5,649 nt of DNA. It comes from Flavobacterium psychrophilum (GTDB taxonomy: Bacteria; Bacteroidota; Bacteroidia; Flavobacteriales; Flavobacteriaceae). Of the stretch, positions 1 through 5,649 are shown one piece after another. How positions within the stretch are numbered: the first letter of the stretch is position 1; each line of letters begins with the position of its first letter. The DNA lies in assembly GCA_945878515.1 (NCBI GenBank), contig CAMCTL010000197.1, positions 1 to 5,649 of the forward strand, written 5' to 3'. The position numbers were made by a program, and so were the translations under genes. The notes under the pieces are model-generated. The model ran no database searches. It was given only the letters and a program-made list of their open reading frames with translations, and was not told the DNA's origin.

Positions 1-1383
1 GAACCTTATGGATATCGTCAAGTGGACTATAACTGGCAGACCCCTGATATTTCCAAATATAGAAACAGCACTTTTAATGGTTTTAAAAGAACAGATGGTC
101 GTGTGGGAACAGCCAATTATTGGCTTTTTGTTCCAACAGTTTTTTGCGAAAACCGTAATCTTGATGTGATTAAAGAAGCCTTGCACAATGAGTTGGGTTA
201 TTCCGTAAGTGATAAATATACCAACTACACACACCAGCTCTTAGAAGCGTACAAAAACGGATTGAATATAGAAAATGTTGAACTTGATTTATTGCCAACA
301 GCCAAAGCCAATCGGATTTTTAAAAATGTAGATGGTATAAAATTCCTCAATCATCAGGGTGGTTGCGGCGGTACGCGCCAAGATTCGGCGACGCTCAGTT
401 CCCTATTGGCATCTTACGCAAACCATCCCAATGTAGCAGGAATTACCCTGTTAAGCTTGGGTTGTCAGCATTTGCAAGTCCAAGATTTTATAAATGATGT
501 GAAAAAACAAAATCCTTCTTTCGATAAACTGATTTATACTTTTGAACAACAAACCGCTCAAAGTGAAGAACAATTGATTGCCGATGCCATCAAAAAAACA
601 TTTGAAGGGCTAATTGAAATCAACAAATTGGAAAGAACTCCACAGCCGTTAAGCGAATTATGTATTGGAGTAAAATGCGGCGGCAGTGACGGTTTTAGCG
701 GGGTTTCTGCTAATCCAGCTGTAGGTTATACTGCCGATTTAGTTGTGGCTTTAGGTGGAAAAATACTATTAGCCGAATTCCCCGAATTATGTGGTGTAGA
801 ACAAAACCTAATTGATCGTTGCGAAACTGAAGAATCAGCAAAAAAATTCATACATTTAATGCGCTCTTATGATGATTTGGCGCACAAAGTAGGTTCGGGA
901 TTTCACATGAATCCGTCTCCAGGAAATATAAAAGACGGTTTAATCACTGATGCAATTAAAAGTGCTGGAGCTGCGAAAAAAGGAGGAACTTCGCCAGTAG
1001 TTGATGTGCTGGATTATACCGAGCCTGTTACTAAACCTGGATTAAGCTTAGTTTGTACGCCCGGAAATGATGTAGAAGCAACAACCGGTAAAGCGGCATC
1101 TGGAGCAACTCTAATTTTATTTACCACAGGTTTGGGAACGCCAACTGGAAACCCAGTTTGCCCTGTAATTAAAGTGGCTACCAATTCCATTTTGGCAACC
1201 AAGATGAAAGATATTATTGATATTGATTGTGGACCAGTGATTAATGGAGAAAAAACAATCGAAGAAATGGGCGACGCTATTTTGGACTATTGCATCAAAG
1301 CTGCCAGTGGAGAAATTATCCCAAAAGCGGTTCAGTTGAACCAAGATGATTTTATTCCTTGGAAACGAGGAGTTTCACTTTAA
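1..1383 (+). CDS. UxaA-family (altronate dehydratase-like) sugar-acid dehydratase, 5' end cut off by window edge
   Basis: A cytosolic lyase that removes water from a sugar acid to give a 2-keto-3-deoxy acid. Members of the family act on altronate or galactarate and are iron-dependent. The frame is open from base 1, giving 460 codons before TAA. Numbering from the first visible codon, conserved blocks are GRVGTANYWLF followed by FCENRN near 34-57, HQGGCGGTRQD near 118-128 (Cys122), KCGGSDGFSG near 225-234 (Cys226), ELCG (Cys264), and the C-terminal CTPGNDVEATTG and TGLGTPTGNPVCPV blocks. These cover the second and C-terminal UxaA domains. The small N-terminal SAF domain, roughly 80-100 residues, is missing because the window begins inside the gene. 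The GTG at 22 is therefore not a credible start: family-like sequence continues upstream of it. The SDR and lutABC genes downstream suggest the true substrate is a 6-deoxyaldonate such as L-fuconate or L-rhamnonate rather than altronate. Family membership is confident; the substrate is inferred. Confidence 0.93.
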   Translation, partial: EPYGYRQVDYNWQTPDISKYRNSTFNGFKRTDGRVGTANYWLFVPTVFCENRNLDVIKEALHNELGYSVSDKYTNYTHQLLEAYKNGLNIENVELDLLPTAKANRIFKNVDGIKFLNHQGGCGGTRQDSATLSSLLASYANHPNVAGITLLSLGCQHLQVQDFINDVKKQNPSFDKLIYTFEQQTAQSEEQLIADAIKKTFEGLIEINKLERTPQPLSELCIGVKCGGSDGFSGVSANPAVGYTADLVVALGGKILLAEFPELCGVEQNLIDRCETEESAKKFIHLMRSYDDLAHKVGSGFHMNPSPGNIKDGLITDAIKSAGAAKKGGTSPVVDVLDYTEPVTKPGLSLVCTPGNDVEATTGKAASGATLILFTTGLGTPTGNPVCPVIKVATNSILATKMKDIIDIDCGPVINGEKTIEEMGDAILDYCIKAASGEIIPKAVQLNQDDFIPWKRGVSL

Positions 1384-1423
1384 CAACAAACTTTAAACAA
1401 CAAACCATAAACAACAAAAAATG
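1382..1423 (+). repeat. Three tandem 14-base units forming the leader of the SDR gene
   Basis: The core AACAACAAA occurs at 1382-1390, 1396-1404 and 1410-1418, exactly 14 bases apart. The units end in CTTTA, CCATA and AAATG. The first copy begins inside the dehydratase stop codon and the third runs into the SDR ATG at 1421. The leader is almost free of G and has no Shine-Dalgarno sequence, which suits translation initiation in Bacteroidetes, where A-rich unstructured leaders are common. It may act as an A-rich ribosome-loading region; its origin by slippage or duplication is inference. Confidence 0.7.
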
Positions 1424-2185
1424 TTCTCATTACAAAATAAAAAAGCGGTAGTTACAGGTGGCGGAAGCGGAATTGGAAAGGCAATTTCGGTTTTGTTTGC
1501 CAAACAAGGAGCCGAAGTTCACATTATTGAGTTAACTGAAGAAAGTGCACAAGAAGCTGTTTCAGAAATTAATGCTAATGGCGGTAAAGTAGTTTCGCAC
1601 GCCTGCAATGTAGCCAATCACGAGGCGGTTGTTGCCATTTTTGAAAAAATAGGTGCTATTGATATTTTGGTGAACAATGCAGGAATTGCTCACGTTGGCA
1701 AAGTTGATACTACGCTCGAAGCCGATTTTGACCGCATTATGAACGTGAATGTCAAAGGAGTTTATAATTGCTTGTATGCCGCCATTCCGCAATTGCGAAA
1801 ATCCAAAGGTGGCGTGATTGTAAATATGGCTTCGATTGCTGCTTGGGTAGGAATTTCAGATCGATTTGCGTATTCCACTGCCAAAGGTGCAGTTATGGCA
1901 ATGACCTTGTCGGTCGCCAGAGATTATATGAACGAAAATATTCGTTGTAATTCTATTTCTCCTGCCCGAGTGCATACGCCTTTTGTTGATGGATTTATAG
2001 CTAAAAATTATCCTGGTCAAGAAGCGGAAATTTTTGAGAAATTATCCAAGTCTCAACCTATTGGTCGAATGGGAAAACCTGAAGAAGTAGCGGCGTTAGC
2101 GTTGTTTTTATGTAGCGACGAATCTGGATTTATTACTGGTTGCGATTATCCTATCGACGGAGGTTTCATAAAATTAAATAACTAA
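1421..2185 (+). CDS. SDR-family NAD-dependent oxidoreductase, probable 2-keto-3-deoxy-L-fuconate (or rhamnonate) dehydrogenase
   Basis: A 254-residue classical short-chain dehydrogenase, the usual length for the family, covering the whole Rossmann fold. The nucleotide-binding TGGGSGIG is at 12-19, the structural NNAG at 85-88, Asn110, and the catalytic Ser138, Tyr151 and Lys155 (YSTAK) are all present. An acidic Glu37 at the end of the second beta strand points to NAD rather than NADP. The C-terminal IGRMGKPEEVAALALFLCSDESGFITG and DGGF blocks are typical. The ATG at 1421 puts the first strand at the expected distance from the N-terminus. The gene lies 37 bases after the dehydratase and overlaps lutA, so it probably oxidises the dehydratase product to a 2,4-diketo acid that is later split to pyruvate and L-lactate. 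SDR membership is certain; the substrate is inferred from neighbours, and a role on another sugar acid remains possible. Confidence 0.93.
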   Translation: MFSLQNKKAVVTGGGSGIGKAISVLFAKQGAEVHIIELTEESAQEAVSEINANGGKVVSHACNVANHEAVVAIFEKIGAIDILVNNAGIAHVGKVDTTLEADFDRIMNVNVKGVYNCLYAAIPQLRKSKGGVIVNMASIAAWVGISDRFAYSTAKGAVMAMTLSVARDYMNENIRCNSISPARVHTPFVDGFIAKNYPGQEAEIFEKLSKSQPIGRMGKPEEVAALALFLCSDESGFITGCDYPIDGGFIKLNN

Positions 2186-2187
2186 TG
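2183..2187 (+). promoter_or_regulatory. TAATG stop/start overlap coupling the SDR gene to lutA
   Basis: The SDR stop TAA (2183-2185) shares its last A with the lutA ATG (2185-2187). No Shine-Dalgarno sequence precedes the ATG. This arrangement normally means that ribosomes finishing the first gene reinitiate on the second, so lutA expression is likely tied to SDR translation. Confidence 0.75.
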
Positions 2188-2922
2188 CGAGTAGCCCTAT
2201 TTATTCCCTGTTATATAGATCAATTTTATCCCAATGTGGGAATTGCCAGCTTACAATTACTTGAAAAATTTGGATGCGAAGTCAGTTTCCCTTTGGAACA
2301 AACCTGTTGCGGACAACCGATGGCGAATAGCGGTTTTGCTAGTTTGAGTAAAGGCTGTGATGCCAATTTCGTAAAAAACTTCACAGGTTTCGATTACATT
2401 GTTGCTCCATCAGGAAGTTGCGTTTTACACGTAAAAGAATATTTGCACGATGACGCTCATCCATTAGAAGCTGAAAAAATTAGAAATTCAGTATATGAGC
2501 TAACGGAGTTTTTGGTAGATGTTTTAAAAGTAAAAACCATCAAATCAAGCTTCCCATTCAAAGTAGGATTACATAATAGTTGCCACGGCCAGAGAATGTT
2601 ACACCTTTCGTCAATGTCAGAAAGAGTATTGCCCTACTTCTCCAAACCCGAGCAATTATTGAATATGGTTGAAGGCATTCAATTACTAAAACCCAAACGA
2701 AATGACGAATGTTGTGGTTTTGGTGGAACTTTTTGTGTCTTTGAAGAAGCAGTGAGCGTCAAAATGGGACAGGACAGAATCAGCCAACACGAGACGAATG
2801 ATGTCGATTATATTACGGGCGTTGACACCAGTTGTTTGATGCATTTAGAAGGAATTTTGAACCGTCAAGGCAACAAAATAAAGACCATTCATATTGCCGA
2901 AATATTGAATAGTAGCATATAA
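2185..2922 (+). CDS. lutA: LutA/YkgE-type (Fe-S)-binding subunit of L-lactate oxidation complex
   Basis: A 245-residue cytosolic subunit of the LutABC (LldEFG, YkgEFG) complex, which oxidises L-lactate to pyruvate without the flavin enzyme LldD. It contains two cysteine-rich CCG domains, as in heterodisulfide reductase and glycolate oxidase subunits. The first has Cys9, Cys41-Cys42-Gly43 (TCCGQP) and Cys79. The second has HNSCHGQR (Cys133), Cys176-Cys177-Gly178 (ECCGFGG) and Cys217. The opening RVALFIPCYIDQFYPNVG matches the usual N-terminus of LutA, which supports the ATG at 2185. The length is normal for the family. The start overlaps the SDR stop, while lutB follows after 68 bases that contain a hairpin. 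In this setting its job is probably to recycle lactate made inside the cell during deoxysugar breakdown, although use of external lactate cannot be excluded. Confidence 0.95.
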   Translation: MRVALFIPCYIDQFYPNVGIASLQLLEKFGCEVSFPLEQTCCGQPMANSGFASLSKGCDANFVKNFTGFDYIVAPSGSCVLHVKEYLHDDAHPLEAEKIRNSVYELTEFLVDVLKVKTIKSSFPFKVGLHNSCHGQRMLHLSSMSERVLPYFSKPEQLLNMVEGIQLLKPKRNDECCGFGGTFCVFEEAVSVKMGQDRISQHETNDVDYITGVDTSCLMHLEGILNRQGNKIKTIHIAEILNSSI

Positions 2923-2932
2923 TTTATACCCA

Positions 2933-2963
2933 ACCCTGTCAGGGTTTTGAACCCTGAAAGGGT
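2933..2963. repeat. Strong hairpin between lutA and lutB, REP-like palindromic element
   Basis: The arms ACCCTGTCAGGGTT (2933-2946) and AACCCTGAAAGGGT (2950-2963) pair over 14 positions with a single G-A mismatch around a TTG loop. The left arm is itself a palindrome (ACCCTG, T, CAGGGT), and the right arm holds a smaller one (ACCCT, GAA, AGGGT), so alternative folds exist. The element is GC-rich compared with its surroundings. It is followed by A-rich rather than T-rich sequence, so it is not a normal intrinsic terminator on the + strand. Palindromes built on CCCTGTCAGGG are familiar to me from Bacteroidetes intergenic spacers, which suggests a dispersed repeat; no copy number can be judged from this window. 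It could stabilise the upstream mRNA or adjust lutB relative to lutA. Confidence 0.8.
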
Positions 2964-2990
2964 AAAAAGAATACAACCAAATAAACGATT

Positions 2991-4364
2991 ATGACAGCAA
3001 AACACGCTGATTTAGCCGAAAAATTTATCGCTGACGAGCCAAGAACCAATTGGCACGATGAAACCCTATGGTTTGTTCGTGAAAAAAGAGACAAAGCCGT
3101 GCACGGAATTCCAGAATGGGAAGACTTAAGAGAATGGGGTTCACAAATAAAAAACCATTCTTTGTCAAATTTATCTCAATATTTAAAAGAATTTGAGGAA
3201 AAAGCCACAGCAAACGGCATTCAAATTCATTGGGCAGCAACGGGCGAAGAACACAACCAAATCATCCATAGTATCATTCAAAAGAACAATATTCAAAAAA
3301 TTGTGAAGAGCAAAAGTATGCTCACGGAAGAATGCCATTTGAATGACTATCTTGAAAAAAGAGGAATTGAAGTAGTCGATTCTGATCTGGGAGAGCGCAT
3401 TGTTCAATTCAGGAAAGAAGCACCAAGTCATATTGTTTTACCAGCAATTCACTTAAAAAAACAAGATGTAAGCGAAACTTTTCACGAACATTTAAATACC
3501 GAAAAAGGCAATAACGACCCACAATATTTAACAGAAGCTGCCCGACAACATTTGCGAAATAAATTCGTAGAATCGGAATTATCCATTACTGGAGTCAATT
3601 TTGCAATTGCCGAAACGGGCGGATTTGTAGTTTGCACCAATGAAGGAAATGCCGACATGGGTGCACATGCAGCTCCGATACACATCGCAAGTATGGGTTT
3701 CGAAAAAATAATTCCAAAAGCAGAACATCTTGCGGTATTTTTAAGATTATTATCCAGAAGTGCTACTGGACAGCCGATTACCACCTTTTCTAGCCATTTT
3801 CAAAAACCAAGACCCGGACAAGAAATGCACATCGTTATTGTCGATAACGGTCGCAGCAAACAATTGGGAAGAGAAGATTTTAGAAATTCGCTCAAGTGCA
3901 TTCGTTGTGCGGCTTGTTTCAATACTTGCCCAGTCTATCGCCGCAGCGGTGGTCATAGTTACCACACTTCGACAGCGGGACCAATTGGCTCTATTTTAAA
4001 TCCCAATTTAGATATGAAAGCCAATGCCGATTTGCCTTTTGCTTCCACGCTTTGCGGCAGTTGTACCAATGTTTGTCCCGTGAAAATTAATATTCACGAG
4101 CAATTGTGGAAATGGCGACAAGAAATTGTTAAAAATGGTTATGTGGATACCACCAAAAAATTAGGAATGAACGGAATGGCAATTTTGTTTTCCCATCCGT
4201 CCATCTATCGTTTTACAGGAAAAATGGGACGATGGGTAATGCGCTTTCTGCCGTTTATGACCAACAATAAACTGAATCCTTGGTACAAACAAAGAGAAAT
4301 GCCAAAACCACCAAAAGAATCGTTCCGAGATTGGTACATCAATAATGAAGGAAAAGCCAAATAA
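2991..4364 (+). CDS. lutB: LutB/YkgF-type iron-sulfur subunit of L-lactate oxidation complex
   Basis: A 457-residue protein, a normal length for LutB. The N-terminal two thirds is a LUD (DUF162) domain, recognisable by SITGVNFAIAETGGFVVCTNEGN near 198-220 and the following HIASMGFEKIIP block. A ferredoxin-like module follows. Its first cluster has the full CxxCxxCxxxCP pattern at Cys303, 306, 309 and 313; its second has CxxCxxxCP at Cys355, 358 and 362. A short C-terminal tail carries a basic, hydrophobic stretch (GRWVMRFLPF, about 413-422), probably amphipathic rather than membrane-spanning. The protein should pass electrons from lactate through its clusters within the LutABC complex. Translation starts at the ATG at 2991 behind an A-rich leader without a Shine-Dalgarno sequence. 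The lutC start lies 13 bases after the stop. The second cluster shows only three closely spaced cysteines, which is how I recall the family, so this is not a defect. Confidence 0.96.
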   Translation: MTAKHADLAEKFIADEPRTNWHDETLWFVREKRDKAVHGIPEWEDLREWGSQIKNHSLSNLSQYLKEFEEKATANGIQIHWAATGEEHNQIIHSIIQKNNIQKIVKSKSMLTEECHLNDYLEKRGIEVVDSDLGERIVQFRKEAPSHIVLPAIHLKKQDVSETFHEHLNTEKGNNDPQYLTEAARQHLRNKFVESELSITGVNFAIAETGGFVVCTNEGNADMGAHAAPIHIASMGFEKIIPKAEHLAVFLRLLSRSATGQPITTFSSHFQKPRPGQEMHIVIVDNGRSKQLGREDFRNSLKCIRCAACFNTCPVYRRSGGHSYHTSTAGPIGSILNPNLDMKANADLPFASTLCGSCTNVCPVKINIHEQLWKWRQEIVKNGYVDTTKKLGMNGMAILFSHPSIYRFTGKMGRWVMRFLPFMTNNKLNPWYKQREMPKPPKESFRDWYINNEGKAK

Positions 4365-4377
4365 TTAAGCTAATAAA

Positions 4378-4953
4378 ATGAGTTCAAGAGAAAAAATATT
4401 AAATGCCATTGCTGCAAATCAACCCGAATTGGTTGCCTTGCCTACTATTGATATCAGTACCGTAATTCGCTATGAAGACAATTTCAAACAATTCAAAACT
4501 GTACTTGAAGGTATTGGTGGCAAAGTAGAATTAATTAATGATATTTCGATAGTAAACAACTTATTCATCAGTGAAAAATCGAGTGGAAAATTGATTATCA
4601 ACACCCTTGATGAAACGGATAAAAAAGTCGTTCAGCTAACCTCTTTTGAACTAGAAGAATTAGAAAAAGTATGTATTAAAGGAACGCTTGGAGTTGCCGA
4701 AAATGGTTCGGTTTGGGTTTATGAAAGCCAAATGGTCAATCGATTATTGCCTTTTATTTGCCAAAATTTGGTAATCGTTATCAACAAATCAGACATTGTG
4801 CCCACGATGCACCACGCCTATCAAAAAATTGATATTGCCAAAGAAGGTTTCGGAATTTTCATAGCCGGGCCATCCAAAACTGCTGATATTGAACAGTCAT
4901 TGGTCATTGGAGCTCACGGCGCGAGAACGGCGACAATATATGTTGTAGAATAA
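4378..4953 (+). CDS. lutC: LutC/YkgG-type LUD-domain subunit of L-lactate oxidation complex
   Basis: A 191-residue protein consisting mainly of one LUD domain and completing the LutABC set. Hallmarks are KGTLGVAENGSVWV at about 101-114 and the C-terminal GPSKTADIEQSLVIGAHGAR at 164-183, which is near-diagnostic for LutC. The N-terminal SSREKILNAI helix is also typical, which supports the ATG at 4378. The length is slightly short of many LutC proteins (about 200-240 residues), consistent with the compact Bacteroidetes form. Its precise catalytic role is less understood than those of LutA and LutB, but lactate use requires all three subunits in characterised systems. It sits 13 bases after lutB. 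No hairpin followed by a T tract occurs after its stop, so transcription may continue into the next gene. Confidence 0.94.
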   Translation: MSSREKILNAIAANQPELVALPTIDISTVIRYEDNFKQFKTVLEGIGGKVELINDISIVNNLFISEKSSGKLIINTLDETDKKVVQLTSFELEELEKVCIKGTLGVAENGSVWVYESQMVNRLLPFICQNLVIVINKSDIVPTMHHAYQKIDIAKEGFGIFIAGPSKTADIEQSLVIGAHGARTATIYVVE

Positions 4954-4973
4954 ATCATTTTAAAAGTATACAG

Positions 4974-5009
4974 TAGCAAGCAAAATAAAATGAATTTTAG
5001 CAAGCAAAA
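4974..5009 (+). repeat. 12-base direct repeat flanking the start codon of the secreted-protein gene
   Basis: TAGCAAGCAAAA occurs at 4974-4985 and again at 4998-5009, 24 bases apart start to start. The first copy lies just upstream of the ATG at 4990; the second encodes part of the N-terminal SKQK of the signal peptide. It may reflect a small local duplication or a paired operator site. The A-rich leader has no Shine-Dalgarno sequence and I see no clear Bacteroidetes TAnnTTTG promoter box in the 36-base gap. Confidence 0.5.
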
Positions 5010-5649
5010 AGGATTTATAATAATAATGTTGGTTTTTTGGACTAACCTCTTTTTTGCGCAAAATTCTCAACTCACAGAAACTCTAAATAATCAACAAATA
5101 AAACTAATTTACACTGCATCTAACAAAAGTTTAGAAGCTGTTTCTTTGGCGTCAAAAGTAACATTTTTAAAAAATATTTTAACGGATATTGAAATTATCA
5201 ATTATAAAAAAGAGCCAATTCAAAATTCCGCTTTCGGAAAGGGAGATGCTTTGATTTTTGACATTCAAGGAGGAAATTCGATCACATTTACGCTTTATGA
5301 CTCGAATCCTTTTTTGTTTGTACAACAAACTTTTAGAAATAATGGAACAAATGAAATCGACATTCAAACCAAAAAACTATTGTCTTTTTCTATTGATTTG
5401 CAAAAGCCAACATTGGAACTCAAAACCTTAGGAACGGGAGGTTTATTAGATGTGGATAAAAACCCCGGAAGTTATGTTTTTTTGACAACAGTTGATCCCA
5501 CTACTCGCAACGGTGTAGTTGCTGGATGGATAACAAATGAAAAAGGTAGTGGCGTTTTGTTTTCCAAATCTATGAACAGTTTGGTTGAAATTAATGCGCA
5601 AATAGAATATGGCCATTTTCGTATTCCATCAGGAAAAACAGAAACTAGC
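4990..5649 (+). CDS. Secreted protein resembling the N-terminal domain of alpha-galactosidase-like glycoside hydrolases, 3' end cut off by window edge
   Basis: The frame is open from ATG 4990 to the last base, giving 220 residues without a stop. Residues 1-23 form a Sec signal peptide: basic NFSKQK, hydrophobic FIIIMLVFW, then FFA before QN as the likely cleavage site. There is no lipobox cysteine, so the product is probably periplasmic or exported. The mature part is rich in beta-strand-like segments. The stretch TLGTGGLLDVDKNPGSYVFL, followed by DPTTRNGVVAGWITNEKGSGVLFS and IEYGHFRIPSGKTE, resembles the beta-sandwich domain that precedes the TIM barrel in Bacteroidetes and planctomycete alpha-galactosidase-like (GH36-type) proteins; this is recognition from memory. 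The catalytic barrel is outside the window, so neither activity nor substrate can be judged. The gene starts 36 bases after lutC on the same strand and may belong to the same sugar-use locus. The signal peptide and open frame are secure; the family call is tentative. Confidence 0.72.
   Translation, partial: MNFSKQKGFIIIMLVFWTNLFFAQNSQLTETLNNQQIKLIYTASNKSLEAVSLASKVTFLKNILTDIEIINYKKEPIQNSAFGKGDALIFDIQGGNSITFTLYDSNPFLFVQQTFRNNGTNEIDIQTKKLLSFSIDLQKPTLELKTLGTGGLLDVDKNPGSYVFLTTVDPTTRNGVVAGWITNEKGSGVLFSKSMNSLVEINAQIEYGHFRIPSGKTETS

Noticed and set aside
22..24. GTG as the start of the UxaA-family gene, giving a 453-residue complete protein
   Set aside because: The frame is open back to base 1, and the family normally has an N-terminal SAF domain before this point, so the gene is cut by the window rather than started here.
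8..168. ATG-initiated short frame at the left edge
   Set aside because: It is an alternate-frame shadow of the conserved dehydratase sequence, ending in a stop after about 50 codons with no recognisable features.
1014..1344. Minus-strand open frames within the dehydratase gene
   Set aside because: They lie entirely antisense to a strongly conserved coding region and show no independent protein features.
2933..2970. Intrinsic terminator after lutA
   Set aside because: The hairpin is strong but is followed by A-rich, not T-rich, sequence, and the essential partner genes lutB and lutC follow on the same strand.
2923..2990. Internal promoter for lutB
   Set aside because: A TTTTG is present, but no TAnnTTTG box at suitable spacing follows.
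3025..3999. Several antisense or alternate-frame reading frames inside lutB
   Set aside because: They overlap the well-supported LutB frame, including its cysteine clusters, and look like shadows.
4067..4080. Missing fourth cysteine in the second LutB iron-sulfur motif as a defect
   Set aside because: As I recall the family, LutB/YkgF proteins show the same CxxCxxxCP arrangement, so it is normal.
5052..5063. Perfect 12-base palindrome TTTTGCGCAAAA as an operator
   Set aside because: It lies within the signal-peptide cleavage region and is explained by common codons for Phe-Ala-Gln; no second copy was seen.
5179..5367. Minus-strand 62-codon frame near the right edge
   Set aside because: It lies antisense to the continuous signal-peptide-bearing frame starting at 4990, which is the better gene candidate.

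Overview
The window looks like part of a Bacteroidetes chromosome, most likely from a flavobacterium. It is AT-rich. None of the five visible start codons has a Shine-Dalgarno sequence; each sits behind an A-rich leader. The protein sequences also read like flavobacterial family members. This assignment is made by eye; no database search was run.

Layout, all on the + strand. (1) 1-1383: the 3' part of a UxaA-family (altronate dehydratase-like) sugar-acid dehydratase, cut by the left edge. (2) 1421-2185: an NAD-type short-chain dehydrogenase (SDR). (3) 2185-2922: lutA, whose ATG overlaps the SDR stop codon by one base. (4) 2991-4364: lutB, separated from lutA by a 68-base gap that holds a strong 14-bp-stem hairpin. 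(5) 4378-4953: lutC. (6) 4990-5649+: the 5' part of a secreted protein that resembles the N-terminal beta-sandwich region of alpha-galactosidase-like glycoside hydrolases, cut by the right edge. Gaps between genes are 68 bases or less, no intrinsic terminator is visible and all genes share a strand, so a single transcript is plausible.

How the genes may work together (inference). In the non-phosphorylative route for 6-deoxysugars such as L-fucose or L-rhamnose, the aldonate is dehydrated to a 2-keto-3-deoxy acid. An SDR then oxidises this to a 2,4-diketo acid, and hydrolytic cleavage gives pyruvate plus L-lactate. A UxaA-family dehydratase and an SDR followed directly by the LutABC L-lactate oxidation complex match this logic: LutABC would convert the released lactate to pyruvate. 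The lactonase, sugar dehydrogenase, transporter and diketo-acid hydrolase are not in the window and would be expected upstream or elsewhere. The secreted glycosidase-like protein could supply the free sugar. The alternative is a hexuronate or hexarate role for the dehydratase and SDR with an unrelated lut operon behind them; the SDR-lutA stop/start overlap argues against that.

Non-coding structure: a three-copy, 14-base-period repeat leading into the SDR start, the lutA-lutB hairpin, and a 12-base direct repeat flanking the start of the last gene. No RNA genes, CRISPR arrays, IS elements or convincing promoters were found.
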